The notes under the pieces are model-generated. The model saw only the letters and a program-made list of their open reading frames with translations, did not search any database and had not been told where the DNA came from. Both the position numbers and the translations under genes were made by a program. Positions 44,191-53,058 of a stretch of DNA of 64,000 nt are shown here, piece after piece. Numbering within the stretch: position 1 is the first letter of the stretch; every line of letters starts with the position of its first letter. The stretch covers positions 61 to 64,060 of the forward strand of contig NZ_NEWD01000002.1 in NCBI RefSeq assembly GCF_002234915.1. The letters run 5' to 3'. Source of the DNA: Bifidobacterium vansinderenii. Its GTDB lineage: Bacteria > Actinomycetota > Actinomycetes > Actinomycetales > Bifidobacteriaceae.

Positions 44191-45588
44191 TCATTCGTCA
44201 TCGGCGTCGTCCTGATGGTCGGACTTGGACGAGTCCTTGGTGGAGTCCTTGTCGACGACGCTGCCCAACGATTCGACCAGAATGGTCGACACCTTCTTGC
44301 GGCGTCCGGCGGAGTCGACCGCCGTCAGTTTCAGTCCATGCGTGACCGCGCTGGATCCGACGAGCGGCACGCGTCCGAGCATCTTGGTGAGCAGACCATA
44401 CACCGTGTCGACATCGTCCTCGTCAAGATCGATTTCGAAGATCTCCTCGATGTCGGCGATCGACGCGCGGGCGGGGAATCGCCATCGTCCCTCGCCGATC
44501 CGTTCGGGCTCGGACTTCTGCGTACGGTCATGTTCGTCCTCGAGTTCGCCAACGATCTGCTCCAGCGCGTCCTCGATGGTGACCAGACCGGCAATGCCGC
44601 CGTATTCGTCGACGACGATGGCCACGTGCTGGCGCTGACGCTGCATCTGATGGAACAGGTCGTCCACGGGCTTGGATTCGGGCACGAGCAGCGGGTCGCG
44701 ACTGATGGATTCCACAGGACGGTCGGTTGCGGCGGGATTGAAGGCCACGGCGCGCACGGCGTCCTTGAGATATGCCATGCCGACCAGATCATCCACGGAA
44801 TCGCCGATGATGGGGACTCTGGAGAATCCGGAGCGGGAGAACATCTTCAGCACGCTGCCGAGCGGCTCGTTGCGACCGATGCAGATCATGTCGGTGCGCG
44901 GCACCATGATCTCGCGCGTCAGCGTCTCGGAGAGCGTGAGCACGTTGCGCAGCATCTCGGAAATCTCCGGATCGAAGTCATTGGTCTCGACCAGACGGTC
45001 GATCATGGCACGGCCCTGCTCCAGATGGATCTTCTCAAGCTCCTCGTCGTCGGACAGCTCAGCCTTGCCGGAGCCACGGCCGATGCCGTTCACACGGGCG
45101 AACGGCGTGAGAAACACGACGATCGACACCACCTTGGCGTGTCGGAGCATGATCTGCAGCGGCTTGCTGGCACCGGTGCTGCGCGGGCGCACCAGAATGG
45201 AAACCACGCCAACCACCAGCGCGAACAGAAGCCCCACCAACAGCGTAAGCCACAGCGGAGCGCCCAGCGCATCGGCGATGCTGGCCACCAGCACGCCGTC
45301 GAGGATGTTGCACACGATGCGGAAGAACGCACACGATCCCGACGTGGCGAAACGATCGGCCACCAGACGCTGCACCCGATGGATGCGGCCGATCTGCTTC
45401 ATCTTGGTGAACTGGCTGTCGGAGCTGGTCTGCACATCGAGAATGAGGTTGTTCAGACTGGACCTCGTCACCCGGGACACCGCTCCCTCGGTGGAGGCCA
45501 TGACCAGGGAGAACCACACCAGCAGCAGCGCCACCAGCGCCAGCACGACGACTATCGGTATCGTGGGATCGCTAAGACTCACCATCAT
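44191..45588 (-). CDS. CNNM/CBS-domain membrane protein (HlyC/CorC family)
   Basis: 465 aa. Residues 5-190 form the CNNM membrane domain with four helices. The CBS pair follows, with [16 protein letters not shown] and the second repeat [29 protein letters not shown] CorC_HlyC domain occupies the C-terminus. Members are implicated in magnesium or cobalt efflux. GGGGGAGTCG precedes ATG 45588. Lies between ybeY and era. Confidence 0.92.
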   Translation of the reverse strand: MMVSLSDPTIPIVVVLALVALLLVWFSLVMASTEGAVSRVTRSSLNNLILDVQTSSDSQFTKMKQIGRIHRVQRLVADRFATSGSCAFFRIVCNILDGVLVASIADALGAPLWLTLLVGLLFALVVGVVSILVRPRSTGASKPLQIMLRHAKVVSIVVFLTPFARVNGIGRGSGKAELSDDEELEKIHLEQGRAMIDRLVETNDFDPEISEMLRNVLTLSETLTREIMVPRTDMICIGRNEPLGSVLKMFSRSGFSRVPIIGDSVDDLVGMAYLKDAVRAVAFNPAATDRPVESISRDPLLVPESKPVDDLFHQMQRQRQHVAIVVDEYGGIAGLVTIEDALEQIVGELEDEHDRTQKSEPERIGEGRWRFPARASIADIEEIFEIDLDEDDVDTVYGLLTKMLGRVPLVGSSAVTHGLKLTAVDSAGRRKKVSTILVESLGSVVDKDSTKDSSKSDHQDDADDE

Positions 45589-45600
45589 CGACTCCCCCGC

Positions 45601-46152
45601 TCAGCCTTTCCGGGATCGGGTGCGGCCGTCGCGGTGCGTGGCGTCATACTGCGCCAGCAGATCGGGCGCCCCCTGCGGCAGGGTCACGTCGTCGAGCACG
45701 CCGGGACGCAATGCGAGGAAGGTGAGCAGCAGCTGACGCTGCAGGCCGAACATCTGACGCTCCTCCTCCGGCGTAGCGTGGTCGTAGCCGAGCAGATGCA
45801 GCGTGCCGTGGATGGTGAGCAGCAGCATCTCCTGAATCGTGGAATGTCCGGCGGCCCGGGCCTGCTCGGCGGCCACGTACGGGCAGATGACGATGTCGCC
45901 GAGCACGCCCTCGGGCGTGAACTTGGCGTTGCCGGGACGCAACTCATCCATGGGGAAGCTCATCACGTCGGTGGGCCCCTCGAGGTTCATCCACCGCTCA
46001 TGCAGCTGCGCCATGGATTCCGGATCGTTGAACATGATGGTCAGATCGGACTGCACGCTCACGCGCATCTGGTCGAGCACCCAGACGCCGAGGTCGGAAA
46101 ACACCTTGGGATCGATGGTCCACGGGGTTTCGTTGGTCACGTCCACGCTCAT
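45601..46152 (-). CDS. ybeY: Endoribonuclease YbeY (rRNA maturation factor)
   Basis: Zinc-dependent RNase for 16S rRNA 3' processing. 183 aa. Signature [18 protein letters not shown] (H-x3-H-x5-H). [16 protein letters not shown] matches the family. Its ATG overlaps the phoH stop (ATGA), so it is coupled to phoH. Confidence 0.95.
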   Translation of the reverse strand: MSVDVTNETPWTIDPKVFSDLGVWVLDQMRVSVQSDLTIMFNDPESMAQLHERWMNLEGPTDVMSFPMDELRPGNAKFTPEGVLGDIVICPYVAAEQARAAGHSTIQEMLLLTIHGTLHLLGYDHATPEEERQMFGLQRQLLLTFLALRPGVLDDVTLPQGAPDLLAQYDATHRDGRTRSRKG

Positions 46153-47282
46153 GCGTTGTTCTCCTGATCGTTGCTGTTGGTATGGGTGTCGTCATGCCGA
46201 TCATGACGGTCGCGGCGCTCGCGGCGCGTCTGGCGTTCCTCATCGTAGCGCCCGTAGGCCTCCACGATCTTGCCGACGAGCTCGTGGCGCACCACGTCCT
46301 GCGGCTGCAGATGCACGAAGGCGATGTCGTCGATGCCGTGCAGCACACGTTCGATGGTCTTCAGTCCGGAGCTCGGCACCGCCAGATCGATCTGCGTGAT
46401 GTCGCCGGTGATGATCATGCGCGTATTGAATCCCAGACGGGTGAGGAACATCTTCATCTGCTGCTCGGTCGTGTTCTGAGCCTCGTCGAGGATCACGTAG
46501 GCGTCGTTGAGGGTACGGCCGCGCATGTAGGCGAGCGGAGCCACCTCGATGGTGCCGTCGGCCAGATACCGGTGCAGCTGATCGGAACCGAGCATGTCGC
46601 TCAGCGCATCGTACAACGGCCTGAGATACGGGTCGACCTTGTCGCTGAGCGTACCGGGCAGGAAACCGAGGTTCTCTCCCGCTTCCACGGCCGGTCTGGT
46701 CAGGATGATGCGATGCACCTGACCGTCCTCGAAGGCGCGTACGGCCTTTGCCACGGCCAGATAGGTCTTGCCGGTACCGGCCGGGCCGATGCCGAACGTG
46801 ATGATGTGGCTTTCGATCGCATTGACGTATGCGATCTGGCCGGGAGTCTTCGGGCGGACGGGAGCCCCCAACGCGAATGTGATGACACCGGGAACGCGTG
46901 GACGCTTTCGCTCGTTCTGGGACACGTTTCCCCGGCCCCTGTCGGTGGTCTCGAGCACCGCACCGCGTCTGGCGGCCGACTGCTCACGACGGATGGTGCC
47001 AAGATCCGCGTGGGAGTTGGCGAGCATGCGCCGCACCGTATCGGCGTCCATGGGCGCGCTGTAGGCCGCATGGATAATCGCATCGACGATCTCCTGTGCC
47101 TTGTTGGCCTGTGCCTCGGTCTGCCGCGAGCGCGACATGATCGCGACGCGGTTGCCTCGCACGATGATGGTCAGATCCGGGAACGCCTTCTCCACCTCAC
47201 GGATCACCTGATCGGCGGGGCCGAGCACGGCGACGGGATCGAGTTCCGAAGGAATCGTAATGGTACGTGTTGTTGTGGCCAC
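46149..47282 (-). CDS. PhoH-like ATPase
   Basis: PhoH family P-loop protein, 377 aa from GTG 47282. Walker [22 protein letters not shown] near residue 170; Walker [25 protein letters not shown]. The N-terminal KH-like part and a His/Asp-rich C-terminal tail ([13 protein letters not shown]) flank the ATPase. No good Shine-Dalgarno; the frame is open for 19 more upstream codons. Cotranscribed with ybeY. Confidence 0.92.
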   Translation of the reverse strand: MATTTRTITIPSELDPVAVLGPADQVIREVEKAFPDLTIIVRGNRVAIMSRSRQTEAQANKAQEIVDAIIHAAYSAPMDADTVRRMLANSHADLGTIRREQSAARRGAVLETTDRGRGNVSQNERKRPRVPGVITFALGAPVRPKTPGQIAYVNAIESHIITFGIGPAGTGKTYLAVAKAVRAFEDGQVHRIILTRPAVEAGENLGFLPGTLSDKVDPYLRPLYDALSDMLGSDQLHRYLADGTIEVAPLAYMRGRTLNDAYVILDEAQNTTEQQMKMFLTRLGFNTRMIITGDITQIDLAVPSSGLKTIERVLHGIDDIAFVHLQPQDVVRHELVGKIVEAYGRYDEERQTRRERRDRHDRHDDTHTNSNDQENNA

Positions 47283-47366
47283 GTTAGGTCGTTGTCTCTT
47301 TCGTTCGTGTGATTCGATCAGCAACGTATGGACGAGCACGGTCTCGAACCGGCCGGGAACGCGAGG

Positions 47367-47705
47367 CTACTCGTCAAGCACCTCGCCGGTAAGCACATGC
47401 GCATGCACATGGAACACGGTCTGTCCGGCGTCCACGCCGGTGTTGAACACCAGACGGTACTCCCCGTGGAACTCGGAGTCGGCAATGGACTTTGCCACCT
47501 CCACGATGTGCGCCAGCCTCGCGGGCTCCGCCTTGGCAAGCGCCGCCACGTTCGGATAGTGGTCCTTGGGCACGATGAGCACATGCACCTTGGCCTTGGG
47601 GTTGATGTCCTTGAACGCGTACACGGTATCGTCCTCGTACACCTTGGTGCTCGGGATGTCTCCGGCGATGATCTTGCAGAACAGGCAGTCGTTTTCCTGG
47701 CTCAC
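47367..47705 (-). CDS. HIT-family nucleotide-binding protein
   Basis: 112 aa. N-terminal zinc-type CLFCKIIAGDIPSTKVYED and the histidine triad HVHAHVL near the end (FHVHAHVLTGE). Hydrolyses nucleotide phosphoramidates or similar. GTG 47705 follows AGGAGGAAGC; the earlier ATG adds eight residues upstream of that ribosome site. Confidence 0.92.
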   Translation of the reverse strand: MSQENDCLFCKIIAGDIPSTKVYEDDTVYAFKDINPKAKVHVLIVPKDHYPNVAALAKAEPARLAHIVEVAKSIADSEFHGEYRLVFNTGVDAGQTVFHVHAHVLTGEVLDE

Positions 47706-47776
47706 GCTTCCTCCTTGCATTGGTGGCACTGCGTCTTCATGCTATCGCGCTTCGGGGGATTCCGTGGAATCAGCGG

Positions 47777-48583
47777 TCAGGAAAATCGTCCAAGCACGCG
47801 GGTCAGGAGGGCGAGCGCCACTGGGCCCGCGCTCGATGCGCGCATGATGTTGGTGCCGAGCACCACGGCCTCGGCTCCGGCATCCACGAACGCAGCGACC
47901 TCCTCCTCGCTGATGCCGCCTTCGGGGCCGACGACCACGTTCACCGTGCGAGCGCGACCGTCGTCAAGGCAGCGCTCCTCCATCGCCCTGACCTTGTCTT
48001 CGATGCCGCTCCATGTGTCGGTGGCGTCCTGGTGCAGCACGATCACCATGTCGCCGTGCACATTGGCGCGGCGGCACATCTCCACGATCTGCTTGCTGGA
48101 GACCTTGTCGCCAAGTTCCGGCGACCATGCGCGGCGAGACTGTTCGGTAGCCGCATCGAGCACCTGGCGCCATTTGGCGGCGGCCTTGGCCTCCTTGCCC
48201 GCCTTCCACTGCACGATCGAACGGTTCGCCTGCCACGGCACCACCAGGTCCACGCCGATCTCCGTGGCGGTCTCTATGGCCTGCTCGTCCCTGCCCGATT
48301 TGGCGAGCGCCTGCACCAGCGCGAGACGGGTGACCGTCGCGGGTTCGCGCGAGAACTCGTCCACGCGCACCTGCCGGTTCTCCGGATCGTGCACCGTGGC
48401 GAGGATGCGCAACCCGCGGCCGTCGGATAGCTGCAGCCGATCGCCTTCCTCCAGACGCATCGACTTGAATGCGTGGCGGGCAACGGCCTGCGGAAGGGTG
48501 AGCACCCAGCCGTCGTGCAGTTCGTCACCGTTTACCGGGGTTTCGTCCGTATCGGGGTCAATCAGAAAAAGCGGAAACGTCAT
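47777..48583 (-). CDS. rsmE: 16S rRNA (uracil-1498-N3)-methyltransferase RsmE
   Basis: SPOUT-fold methyltransferase, 268 aa. N-terminal PUA-like domain with RHAFKSMRLEEGDRLQLSDG, then the knot motif VVVGPEGGISEEEVAAF and GTNIMRASSAGPVALALL (normally LR.ETA; here LGTNIMRASSA). No clear Shine-Dalgarno at ATG 48583. First gene of the rsmE-HIT-phoH-ybeY-CNNM-era minus-strand series. Confidence 0.93.
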   Translation of the reverse strand: MTFPLFLIDPDTDETPVNGDELHDGWVLTLPQAVARHAFKSMRLEEGDRLQLSDGRGLRILATVHDPENRQVRVDEFSREPATVTRLALVQALAKSGRDEQAIETATEIGVDLVVPWQANRSIVQWKAGKEAKAAAKWRQVLDAATEQSRRAWSPELGDKVSSKQIVEMCRRANVHGDMVIVLHQDATDTWSGIEDKVRAMEERCLDDGRARTVNVVVGPEGGISEEEVAAFVDAGAEAVVLGTNIMRASSAGPVALALLTRVLGRFS

Positions 48584-48621
48584 GGTTCAAACGTATACGA
48601 CACGCCGGATAACGATCCGAT

Positions 48622-48650
48622 TTGACACATCCCCTATCCGGGGTGATATA
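48622..48650 (+). promoter_or_regulatory. Promoter of tRNA-Leu copy 1
   Basis: -35 TTGACA (48622-48627) and -10 GATATA (48645-48650) with a TG extension and 17-bp spacer, 29 bp before the tRNA. Confidence 0.7.
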
Positions 48651-48679
48651 GTTCCATCTCGTTGCCAAGCACGGCACCT

Positions 48680-48767
48680 GTCCGGGTGGCGGAATGGTAG
48701 ACGCGCTAGCTTGAGGTGCTAGTGGTTATTTTATACAACCGTGCGGGTTCAAGTCCCGCTCCGGACA
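48680..48767 (+). tRNA. tRNA-Leu (GAG), copy 1
   Basis: Class II tRNA. Acceptor GTCCGGG pairs with TCCGGAC (one G-U), anticodon stem CTAGC/GCTAG with loop TTGAGGT giving GAG, long variable arm, T-loop GGTTCAAGTCCC. CCA is not encoded. Confidence 0.96.
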
Positions 48768-48772
48768 CAGAC

Positions 48773-48806
48773 AAGACCCCTTGATTTTCAAGGGGTCTTT
48801 TTGTTT
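48773..48806 (+). terminator. Terminator of tRNA-Leu copy 1
   Basis: AAGACCCCTT/AAGGGGTCTT stem (48773-48782, 48790-48799), 7-nt loop, followed by a T-rich run. Confidence 0.92.
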
Positions 48807-49099
48807 TTCAGAACCGCGTGGGACATTTCCTGGGACATACGCACGGACTTCATGGTCTTCATCATCCTCCAAAAACGATCCATCGAAATCAGACTGCAGC
48901 CTCCCCGTCGAACCGATCTGTCATGAATCACGAATTTTCGGATCCATCATCGGTCCGATCTGACGCCATCGATCGCCGCGCAGCCACCGACCATCACCCC
49001 TATCCTCGTCTTCGCCCCGAATGCCTACTCCCCCAATGGAGTGATCGGTATTGCCCATCCTTTGATAAATCACGCGACACGCCGATCCGCAACTCCGAT
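48807..49099. other. Non-coding scar between the tRNA-Leu copies
   Basis: About 290 bp with no credible gene. The first 30 bp (CAGAACCGCGTGGGACATT...) mirror the sequence between copy 2 and the integrase, so this is probably what is left of an earlier integrated element or of the prophage attachment region. Confidence 0.55.
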
Positions 49100-49128
49100 T
49101 TGACAGACACCCCACCCATGATGATAAA
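49100..49128 (+). promoter_or_regulatory. Promoter of tRNA-Leu copy 2
   Basis: -35 TTGACA (49100-49105), -10 GATAAA (49123-49128), spacer 17 bp. The spacer differs from copy 1. Confidence 0.65.
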
Positions 49129-49157
49129 GTTCCATCTCGTTGCCAAGCACGGCACCT

Positions 49158-49245
49158 GTCCGGGTGGCGGAATGGTAGACGCGCTAGCTTGAGGTGCTAG
49201 TGGTTATTTTATACAACCGTGCGGGTTCAAGTCCCGCTCCGGACA
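49158..49245 (+). tRNA. tRNA-Leu (GAG), copy 2
   Basis: Sequence identical to copy 1, complete cloverleaf with anticodon GAG. Adjacent to the integrase. Confidence 0.95.
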
Positions 49246-49250
49246 CAGAC

Positions 49251-49284
49251 AAGACCCCTTGATTTTCAAGGGGTCTTTTTGTTT
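49251..49284 (+). terminator. Terminator of tRNA-Leu copy 2
   Basis: Same AAGACCCCTT/AAGGGGTCTT hairpin plus T-run as after copy 1. Confidence 0.9.
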
Positions 49285-49326
49285 CCCAGAACCGCTTGGG
49301 ACATTTCCGGGACATTCCCAAAACGC

Positions 49327-50511
49327 CTAGGCGGCCTTCACGGTGTGCGACACGCCGTAGGTGAGCAGCATGTCGCTCATCGCGCTCGCCACCGAGTCCA
49401 GATCCTCGACGAATAGATCCGCGTACACATCCAGGGTCATCGCGGCGCTCTTGTGCCCCAACTGGCGTTGCACGAGCTTGACATTGGCGCCGCTGCGGAC
49501 CATGAGACTCGCCGCGGTGTGTCGCAGATCGTGCATCGTCATCCTGGGCACTCCGGCGCGGTCACATGCGGCGCTGAACCAGTTGCCATCCTTGGACGGA
49601 GAGTCCACCTGTCGCATATACCCGTCCAGAGGGCCCGTAAACAGCAGCTGGTCGCTGTTTTCCCGGCCGTCTATCACGTCATGCAGGTAGGGGTCCAGAA
49701 ACGCCGGAAACGACACCGTACGGGCCTCCTCGCCCTTGAGCGTGCCCAGCACGATCTTCCCCCGCACCTGGGTGGCGCTCAGGTCCAGCGGGATCCTGTG
49801 CCTGTCGAAGTCGATCTCGTCTATGTGGATCTCGATGGTCTCGCCCCATCTCGAGCCGATCGTGCCCAGCATGAGCACCAGCAGACGTCGTTTGCGCTCC
49901 TCGTACGTGGGCCGCTCCCCCATCGTGGTGATGCACGCGTTGGCCAGACGCATGAGCTGGCCGGCGGTCAGGTACGTGTGGGGCTTGCGGCGTTTTTTGG
50001 GCAGTGTCACCCCTCTGGCGGGGTTCTCTGCGATCCTGTGGTCGGCCATGGCGTCGTCGAGGATGCCGGCGAGCACTCCGTGCGCCCTGAGCACCACGCT
50101 CGCGCTTCTGCCGGGCTCGGTCACCTCGCCCTTGTCGTCGAGCTTGTCTGAGCCCAGCGCCGTGACCCATTCCTGGACGGCACCGCGACGGATGTCCAGC
50201 ACGCGCGTCGAGCCGAACACCGGTTTCACGTGGATGCGCCACGCGTCCTCGAGATCGTCCAGATAGCTGGGCTTGGCTACCAGAGCTTTCTTGGCGAGCC
50301 ACGCGGGCGCCAGGTCACCGACTGTGACCGAACCCATGGTGGGATCGACCCACGTGCCGGTGTTCTTGCTGACCGTGTTGGCGGCCTCCCAGTCCACGGC
50401 GTCACGCTTGCGCTTGAACCCGCGCTTCCGCGTCCACTTCCCCGTGGGCTTTCGATACCGCACCGCGTACCGCGTGACCCCGGCCGTGTTCTCGTAGGCC
50501 TCGATGCTCAC
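49327..50511 (-). CDS. int: Prophage tyrosine integrase
   Basis: 394-aa site-specific recombinase. N-terminal AP2-like/arm-binding part (MSIEAYENTAGVTRYAVRYRK), SAM-like core-binding domain, then the catalytic domain with Arg in GSRWGETIEIH, HDLRHTAASLMV (HxxR), LGHKSAAMTLDVYADLF (His and nucleophile Tyr). GTG 50511 follows GGAGGTGCTGGC. Its C-terminus points at tRNA-Leu copy 2, with two GGGACATT repeats (about 49297-49315) between them as candidate arm sites. Confidence 0.95.
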   Translation of the reverse strand: MSIEAYENTAGVTRYAVRYRKPTGKWTRKRGFKRKRDAVDWEAANTVSKNTGTWVDPTMGSVTVGDLAPAWLAKKALVAKPSYLDDLEDAWRIHVKPVFGSTRVLDIRRGAVQEWVTALGSDKLDDKGEVTEPGRSASVVLRAHGVLAGILDDAMADHRIAENPARGVTLPKKRRKPHTYLTAGQLMRLANACITTMGERPTYEERKRRLLVLMLGTIGSRWGETIEIHIDEIDFDRHRIPLDLSATQVRGKIVLGTLKGEEARTVSFPAFLDPYLHDVIDGRENSDQLLFTGPLDGYMRQVDSPSKDGNWFSAACDRAGVPRMTMHDLRHTAASLMVRSGANVKLVQRQLGHKSAAMTLDVYADLFVEDLDSVASAMSDMLLTYGVSHTVKAA

Positions 50512-50609
50512 GCCAGCACCTCCACGATTCCGCCCGCAGCCACACGCATGCGCTCGCGCCTCCCCACGTCCCTTAGAATGAGAACTGCTACATATAGCTT
50601 GGAGGACCG

Positions 50610-51149
50610 ATGGCCCATGAAGAACACCACGATAAAAGCGATAGCTCGAGGAATGAAACGGGGACTCAGCATCGCGACGCAGCCGAACCCGACGACCGAA
50701 TTCCAACGCATCCGCAGGAACATTCTGGAGACCAACACCATGAAAGCGGCGTCGATGTCGGTGCAAACGGCGATGATCCACTCGATGCAACGCATGGCGA
50801 AGCGCGGATAATCGCAACCAGAAGCTCCTACTGGTCCGGACTGACCCCCTCCCCCGAGGACATGGAGGGATTCAAACGAGTGGATCCATCGTTCCCCGAC
50901 CGCATCATGCGCATGACCGAGGAATCCACCCACGCCCAGAACAAGGCCCTGCTCACCACCACGAAACTGGAATCGTGGTCCGTGCTCCTCACCTCGATCG
51001 GATACACCGTACTGCCCTAGGCCGCCGCTATAACCCTCGCATTCACCGGCCACGACATAGCGGCAGGCATCGCCGCGCTCGCCGGCCTTGCAGAAACAGG
51101 CCCCAAGATCATCCAGGCGATACGGGGCGCAAAAAACGACAAAAACTGA
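50610..51149 (+). pseudogene. DUF2335-like membrane protein with in-frame TAG
   Basis: ATG 50610 follows GGAGGACCG. A disordered His/Asp-rich N-terminus leads into SYWSGLTPSPEDMEGFKRVDP and RIMRMTEESTHAQNK, the pattern of DUF2335 proteins (soluble part before a two-helix hairpin). TAG at 51018-51020 interrupts the first helix (SVLLTSIGYTVLP). The frame then continues AAAITLAFTGHDIAAGIA...GPKIIQAIRG to TGA 51149. So either recently inactivated or read through. Only plus-strand gene in the lysogeny module. Confidence 0.6.
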
Positions 51150-51189
51150 CGACGACAATTGGATATGCTCCATTCCCCGTCCCGCGGTA

Positions 51190-51306
51190 GAATGAGCCAC
51201 GGAACGGTCCTTGATTTTGGTAGGTGCTGTTTCAGGCCGGGTCGAGTGTTGGTAGCACTCGCCGGCATCGGATCCCGCATGTTGGTAGCATGCGGGATCT
51301 TTTTCG
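51190..51306 (+). ncRNA. Possible small RNA with tandem TTGGTAG-loop hairpins ending in a terminator
   Basis: Two consecutive hairpins share the same 7-nt loop TTGGTAG: GAGTG/CACTC (about 51244-51260) and GATCCCGCATG/CATGCGGGATC (51271-51299). The second is followed by TTTTT, so it is an intrinsic plus-strand terminator. No ORF is present. A weak -10 TAGAAT lies near 51188. It may be only the 3' region of the upstream gene. Confidence 0.4.
51271..51306 (+). terminator. Intrinsic terminator between DUF2335-like and AAA genes
   Basis: 11-bp perfect stem, loop TTGGTAG, followed by TTTTTCG. On the minus strand it lies just past the stop of the AAA ATPase gene (51318), so it could serve both. Confidence 0.88.
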
Positions 51307-51317
51307 TTTAGAGGATT

Positions 51318-52526
51318 TCACTCCTTTCTGTCGTAGATCTGTTCCGGCAACGGGGCCGCTCGGCGGATGAAGTCCCCCATGCCCGGCACGGAGAATGACA
51401 GGTAGCCGCGTTCCGGAGCATATGCGAGACCACTCTCGATAAGGCCCTTGCGGATCCGCGCCACTTCGGAAACCGGTCGTTTCAGTCTTTCCGCGATCTC
51501 GGATGAGGAACAGAGCTCCTTCCCGATGGATGCCATGGCGCGCATGTATTCTCGTTCCGATGGCCTGGCGCGCTGCCAGCGGGATTCGTAGAGGCCTCGG
51601 TCGAGTACCTCTCGTGCGACCGGCTCTCCCTTGTCCACTGCCGACAGAGGGATCGGCGACGAGTCCGATGCCTCGAATGCCGCGGATCCGTATGCCTGGA
51701 TGAAATACGGGTATCCCTGTGACAGCGTGACGAGACGGTCCAGTGCGTCGTCCTCGAACCGGCTGACCCTGCTGATGGTCTTTATGTAGCAGTCGCGCGT
51801 CTCGTTCTCGGGCAGACTGCCGATCTGCCGGTATTCGAACAGTCGTTCCGCGTACGAGCGGGATTTCGTCAGGACGCCCGGTAGGTTCGGCAATCCCGCC
51901 GCGATGACGTAGAAGGGAAGATCGTCCTGCCCCATGGTGTGCTGCAGGCCGATGATGGTGCCCATGAGCTCCTTCGGCATCTCCTGGAACTCGTCGATGA
52001 ACAGGAACAGGCCGGAGTTGTGCTTCTTGAGCGTGGTGCATAGCTCCTCGACCATCATCTCCAATACCAGGGATTCCGACGTGGGGGCCTCCTCGTCCCG
52101 GCTGGGGCCGAATGAAGCCTGGAGCACGCCGATATGGACCGAAACCTCGTTGACGTGCTTCACCGCGGCGAGCAGGCTTTCCCGCAGGCTCTTGTCCCGT
52201 TCCTTCAGGATCGCCTTTGACACGCCCTCGAATATCGCGGCATAGTCGTGCTTGGGATCCTGCGTGGCCTCCAGACGGATGGCGAGCAGTCCCCCTTCCG
52301 TCACCATGTCGCGCATCTTGAGCAGGAGCACCGTTTTCCCGACGCCCCTCAGCCCGCTGTACACGAGACCTTGATTCGAGTATCCCGCCTTGGTCCGGGC
52401 GATGATCCGGTCCATGATCTCGAGTTCATGCTCGCGGCCCGCGAGATCCTTGGGCTGTCGCCCGGCACCGGGTACGAACGGATTCAGACCGTGCATTATC
52501 GCATGACGCGTTTTACCGTCCTCCAT
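51318..52526 (-). CDS. AAA ATPase with C-terminal winged helix (archaeal-ATPase/Orc-like)
   Basis: 402 aa. Walker A GLRGVGKTV (residues 58-66), Walker B LFLFIDEFQEMP (about 174-185), sensor-like YVIAAGLPNLP. The C-terminal 90 residues look like a winged helix (SSSEIAERLKRPVSEVARIRKGLIESG). It matches the PF01637-like 'archaeal ATPase' group seen in bacterial mobile elements. AAGGAGAAGC precedes the ATG. Position between int and the repressor suggests a lysogen-expressed cargo gene; function unknown. Confidence 0.85.
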   Translation of the reverse strand: MEDGKTRHAIMHGLNPFVPGAGRQPKDLAGREHELEIMDRIIARTKAGYSNQGLVYSGLRGVGKTVLLLKMRDMVTEGGLLAIRLEATQDPKHDYAAIFEGVSKAILKERDKSLRESLLAAVKHVNEVSVHIGVLQASFGPSRDEEAPTSESLVLEMMVEELCTTLKKHNSGLFLFIDEFQEMPKELMGTIIGLQHTMGQDDLPFYVIAAGLPNLPGVLTKSRSYAERLFEYRQIGSLPENETRDCYIKTISRVSRFEDDALDRLVTLSQGYPYFIQAYGSAAFEASDSSPIPLSAVDKGEPVAREVLDRGLYESRWQRARPSEREYMRAMASIGKELCSSSEIAERLKRPVSEVARIRKGLIESGLAYAPERGYLSFSVPGMGDFIRRAAPLPEQIYDRKE

Positions 52527-52554
52527 GCTTCTCCTTCGATGCCCACATATGAGC

Positions 52555-52621
52555 TTTATACAATTTTATACCTGTAAATACAGTTTTATACCCATTTATA
52601 CCCGCGAATACACGTCTACAC
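52555..52621. repeat. Seven TTTATAC-like units with exact 10-bp period
   Basis: Units begin at 52555, 52565, 52575, 52585, 52595, 52605 and 52615: TTTATAC, TTTATAC, TAAATAC, TTTATAC, TTTATAC, CGAATAC, TCTACAC. All face the same side of the helix. They fill the promoter region of the AAA gene and touch the ImmA stop. Confidence 0.85.
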
Positions 52622-53056
52622 GAATTGTTCCGTTTGGGCCGTCGCCTCCCTGAGGATGTGTTGCCAGTCGTGGATGATCTGGGTGGTGACGTCGAGTTCG
52701 GCGGCGATCCGGTAGACGTCCCCGTCGTACATGGCCTCGGCGATGGCGTATTCGGCGGGGTTGACCAGGAGGAGCGCCGTCTGTCGACGGCACCGGTGTT
52801 CGGCCTTGGCGCCGGCCCACCCGCTGGTGGTGTCGTCGCCGTGCCGGTAGTGGACGAGCTCGTGGGCGAGGGCGCAGCGTTTCCTGGTGTCAGTCTGGCG
52901 TTGGTCGATGAGGATCGTGTCGAGGCTCGGACAGCAGACGCCGGCGATGTCGCCGGGCAGGATGGCGAGTTCGATCGTGAGCTGCGGGTTGGCCGCGAGG
53001 GCGGTGTCGCTCATGCGTTCGTAGCTCATACCCGGCGTGATGGGGATCATGGACAC
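52616..53056 (-). CDS. ImmA/IrrE-family metallo-endopeptidase
   Basis: 146 aa from GTG 53056 (ATG 53050 possible). HEXXH in CALAHELVHYRHGDD near residue 60, followed by RCRRQTALLLVNPAEYA, typical of ImmA proteases that cleave phage repressors. A helical segment at the end (RIAAELDVTTQIIHDW) fits the family. GGAAGAAG lies in the 3' end of the DUF4236 gene, and the stop/start are 2 bp apart. It likely works with the repressor at 54029. Confidence 0.88.
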   Translation of the reverse strand: MSMIPITPGMSYERMSDTALAANPQLTIELAILPGDIAGVCCPSLDTILIDQRQTDTRKRCALAHELVHYRHGDDTTSGWAGAKAEHRCRRQTALLLVNPAEYAIAEAMYDGDVYRIAAELDVTTQIIHDWQHILREATAQTEQFV

Positions 53057-53058
53057 GA

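Larger units (their letters stand above)
48651..48806 (+). repeat. 156-bp direct repeat, copy 1 (tRNA-Leu, leader and terminator)
   Basis: Identical base for base to 49129-49284. It spans leader, tRNA-Leu(GAG) and terminator. Similarity continues imperfectly on both sides, including GGGACATTTCC motifs beyond the terminator. Probably an integration-derived duplication. Confidence 0.9.
49129..49284 (+). repeat. 156-bp direct repeat, copy 2 (candidate att region)
   Basis: Exact duplicate of 48651-48806. The integrase gene begins 43 bp beyond its end, making the 3' part of this tRNA the probable attachment core on this side of the prophage. Confidence 0.85.
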
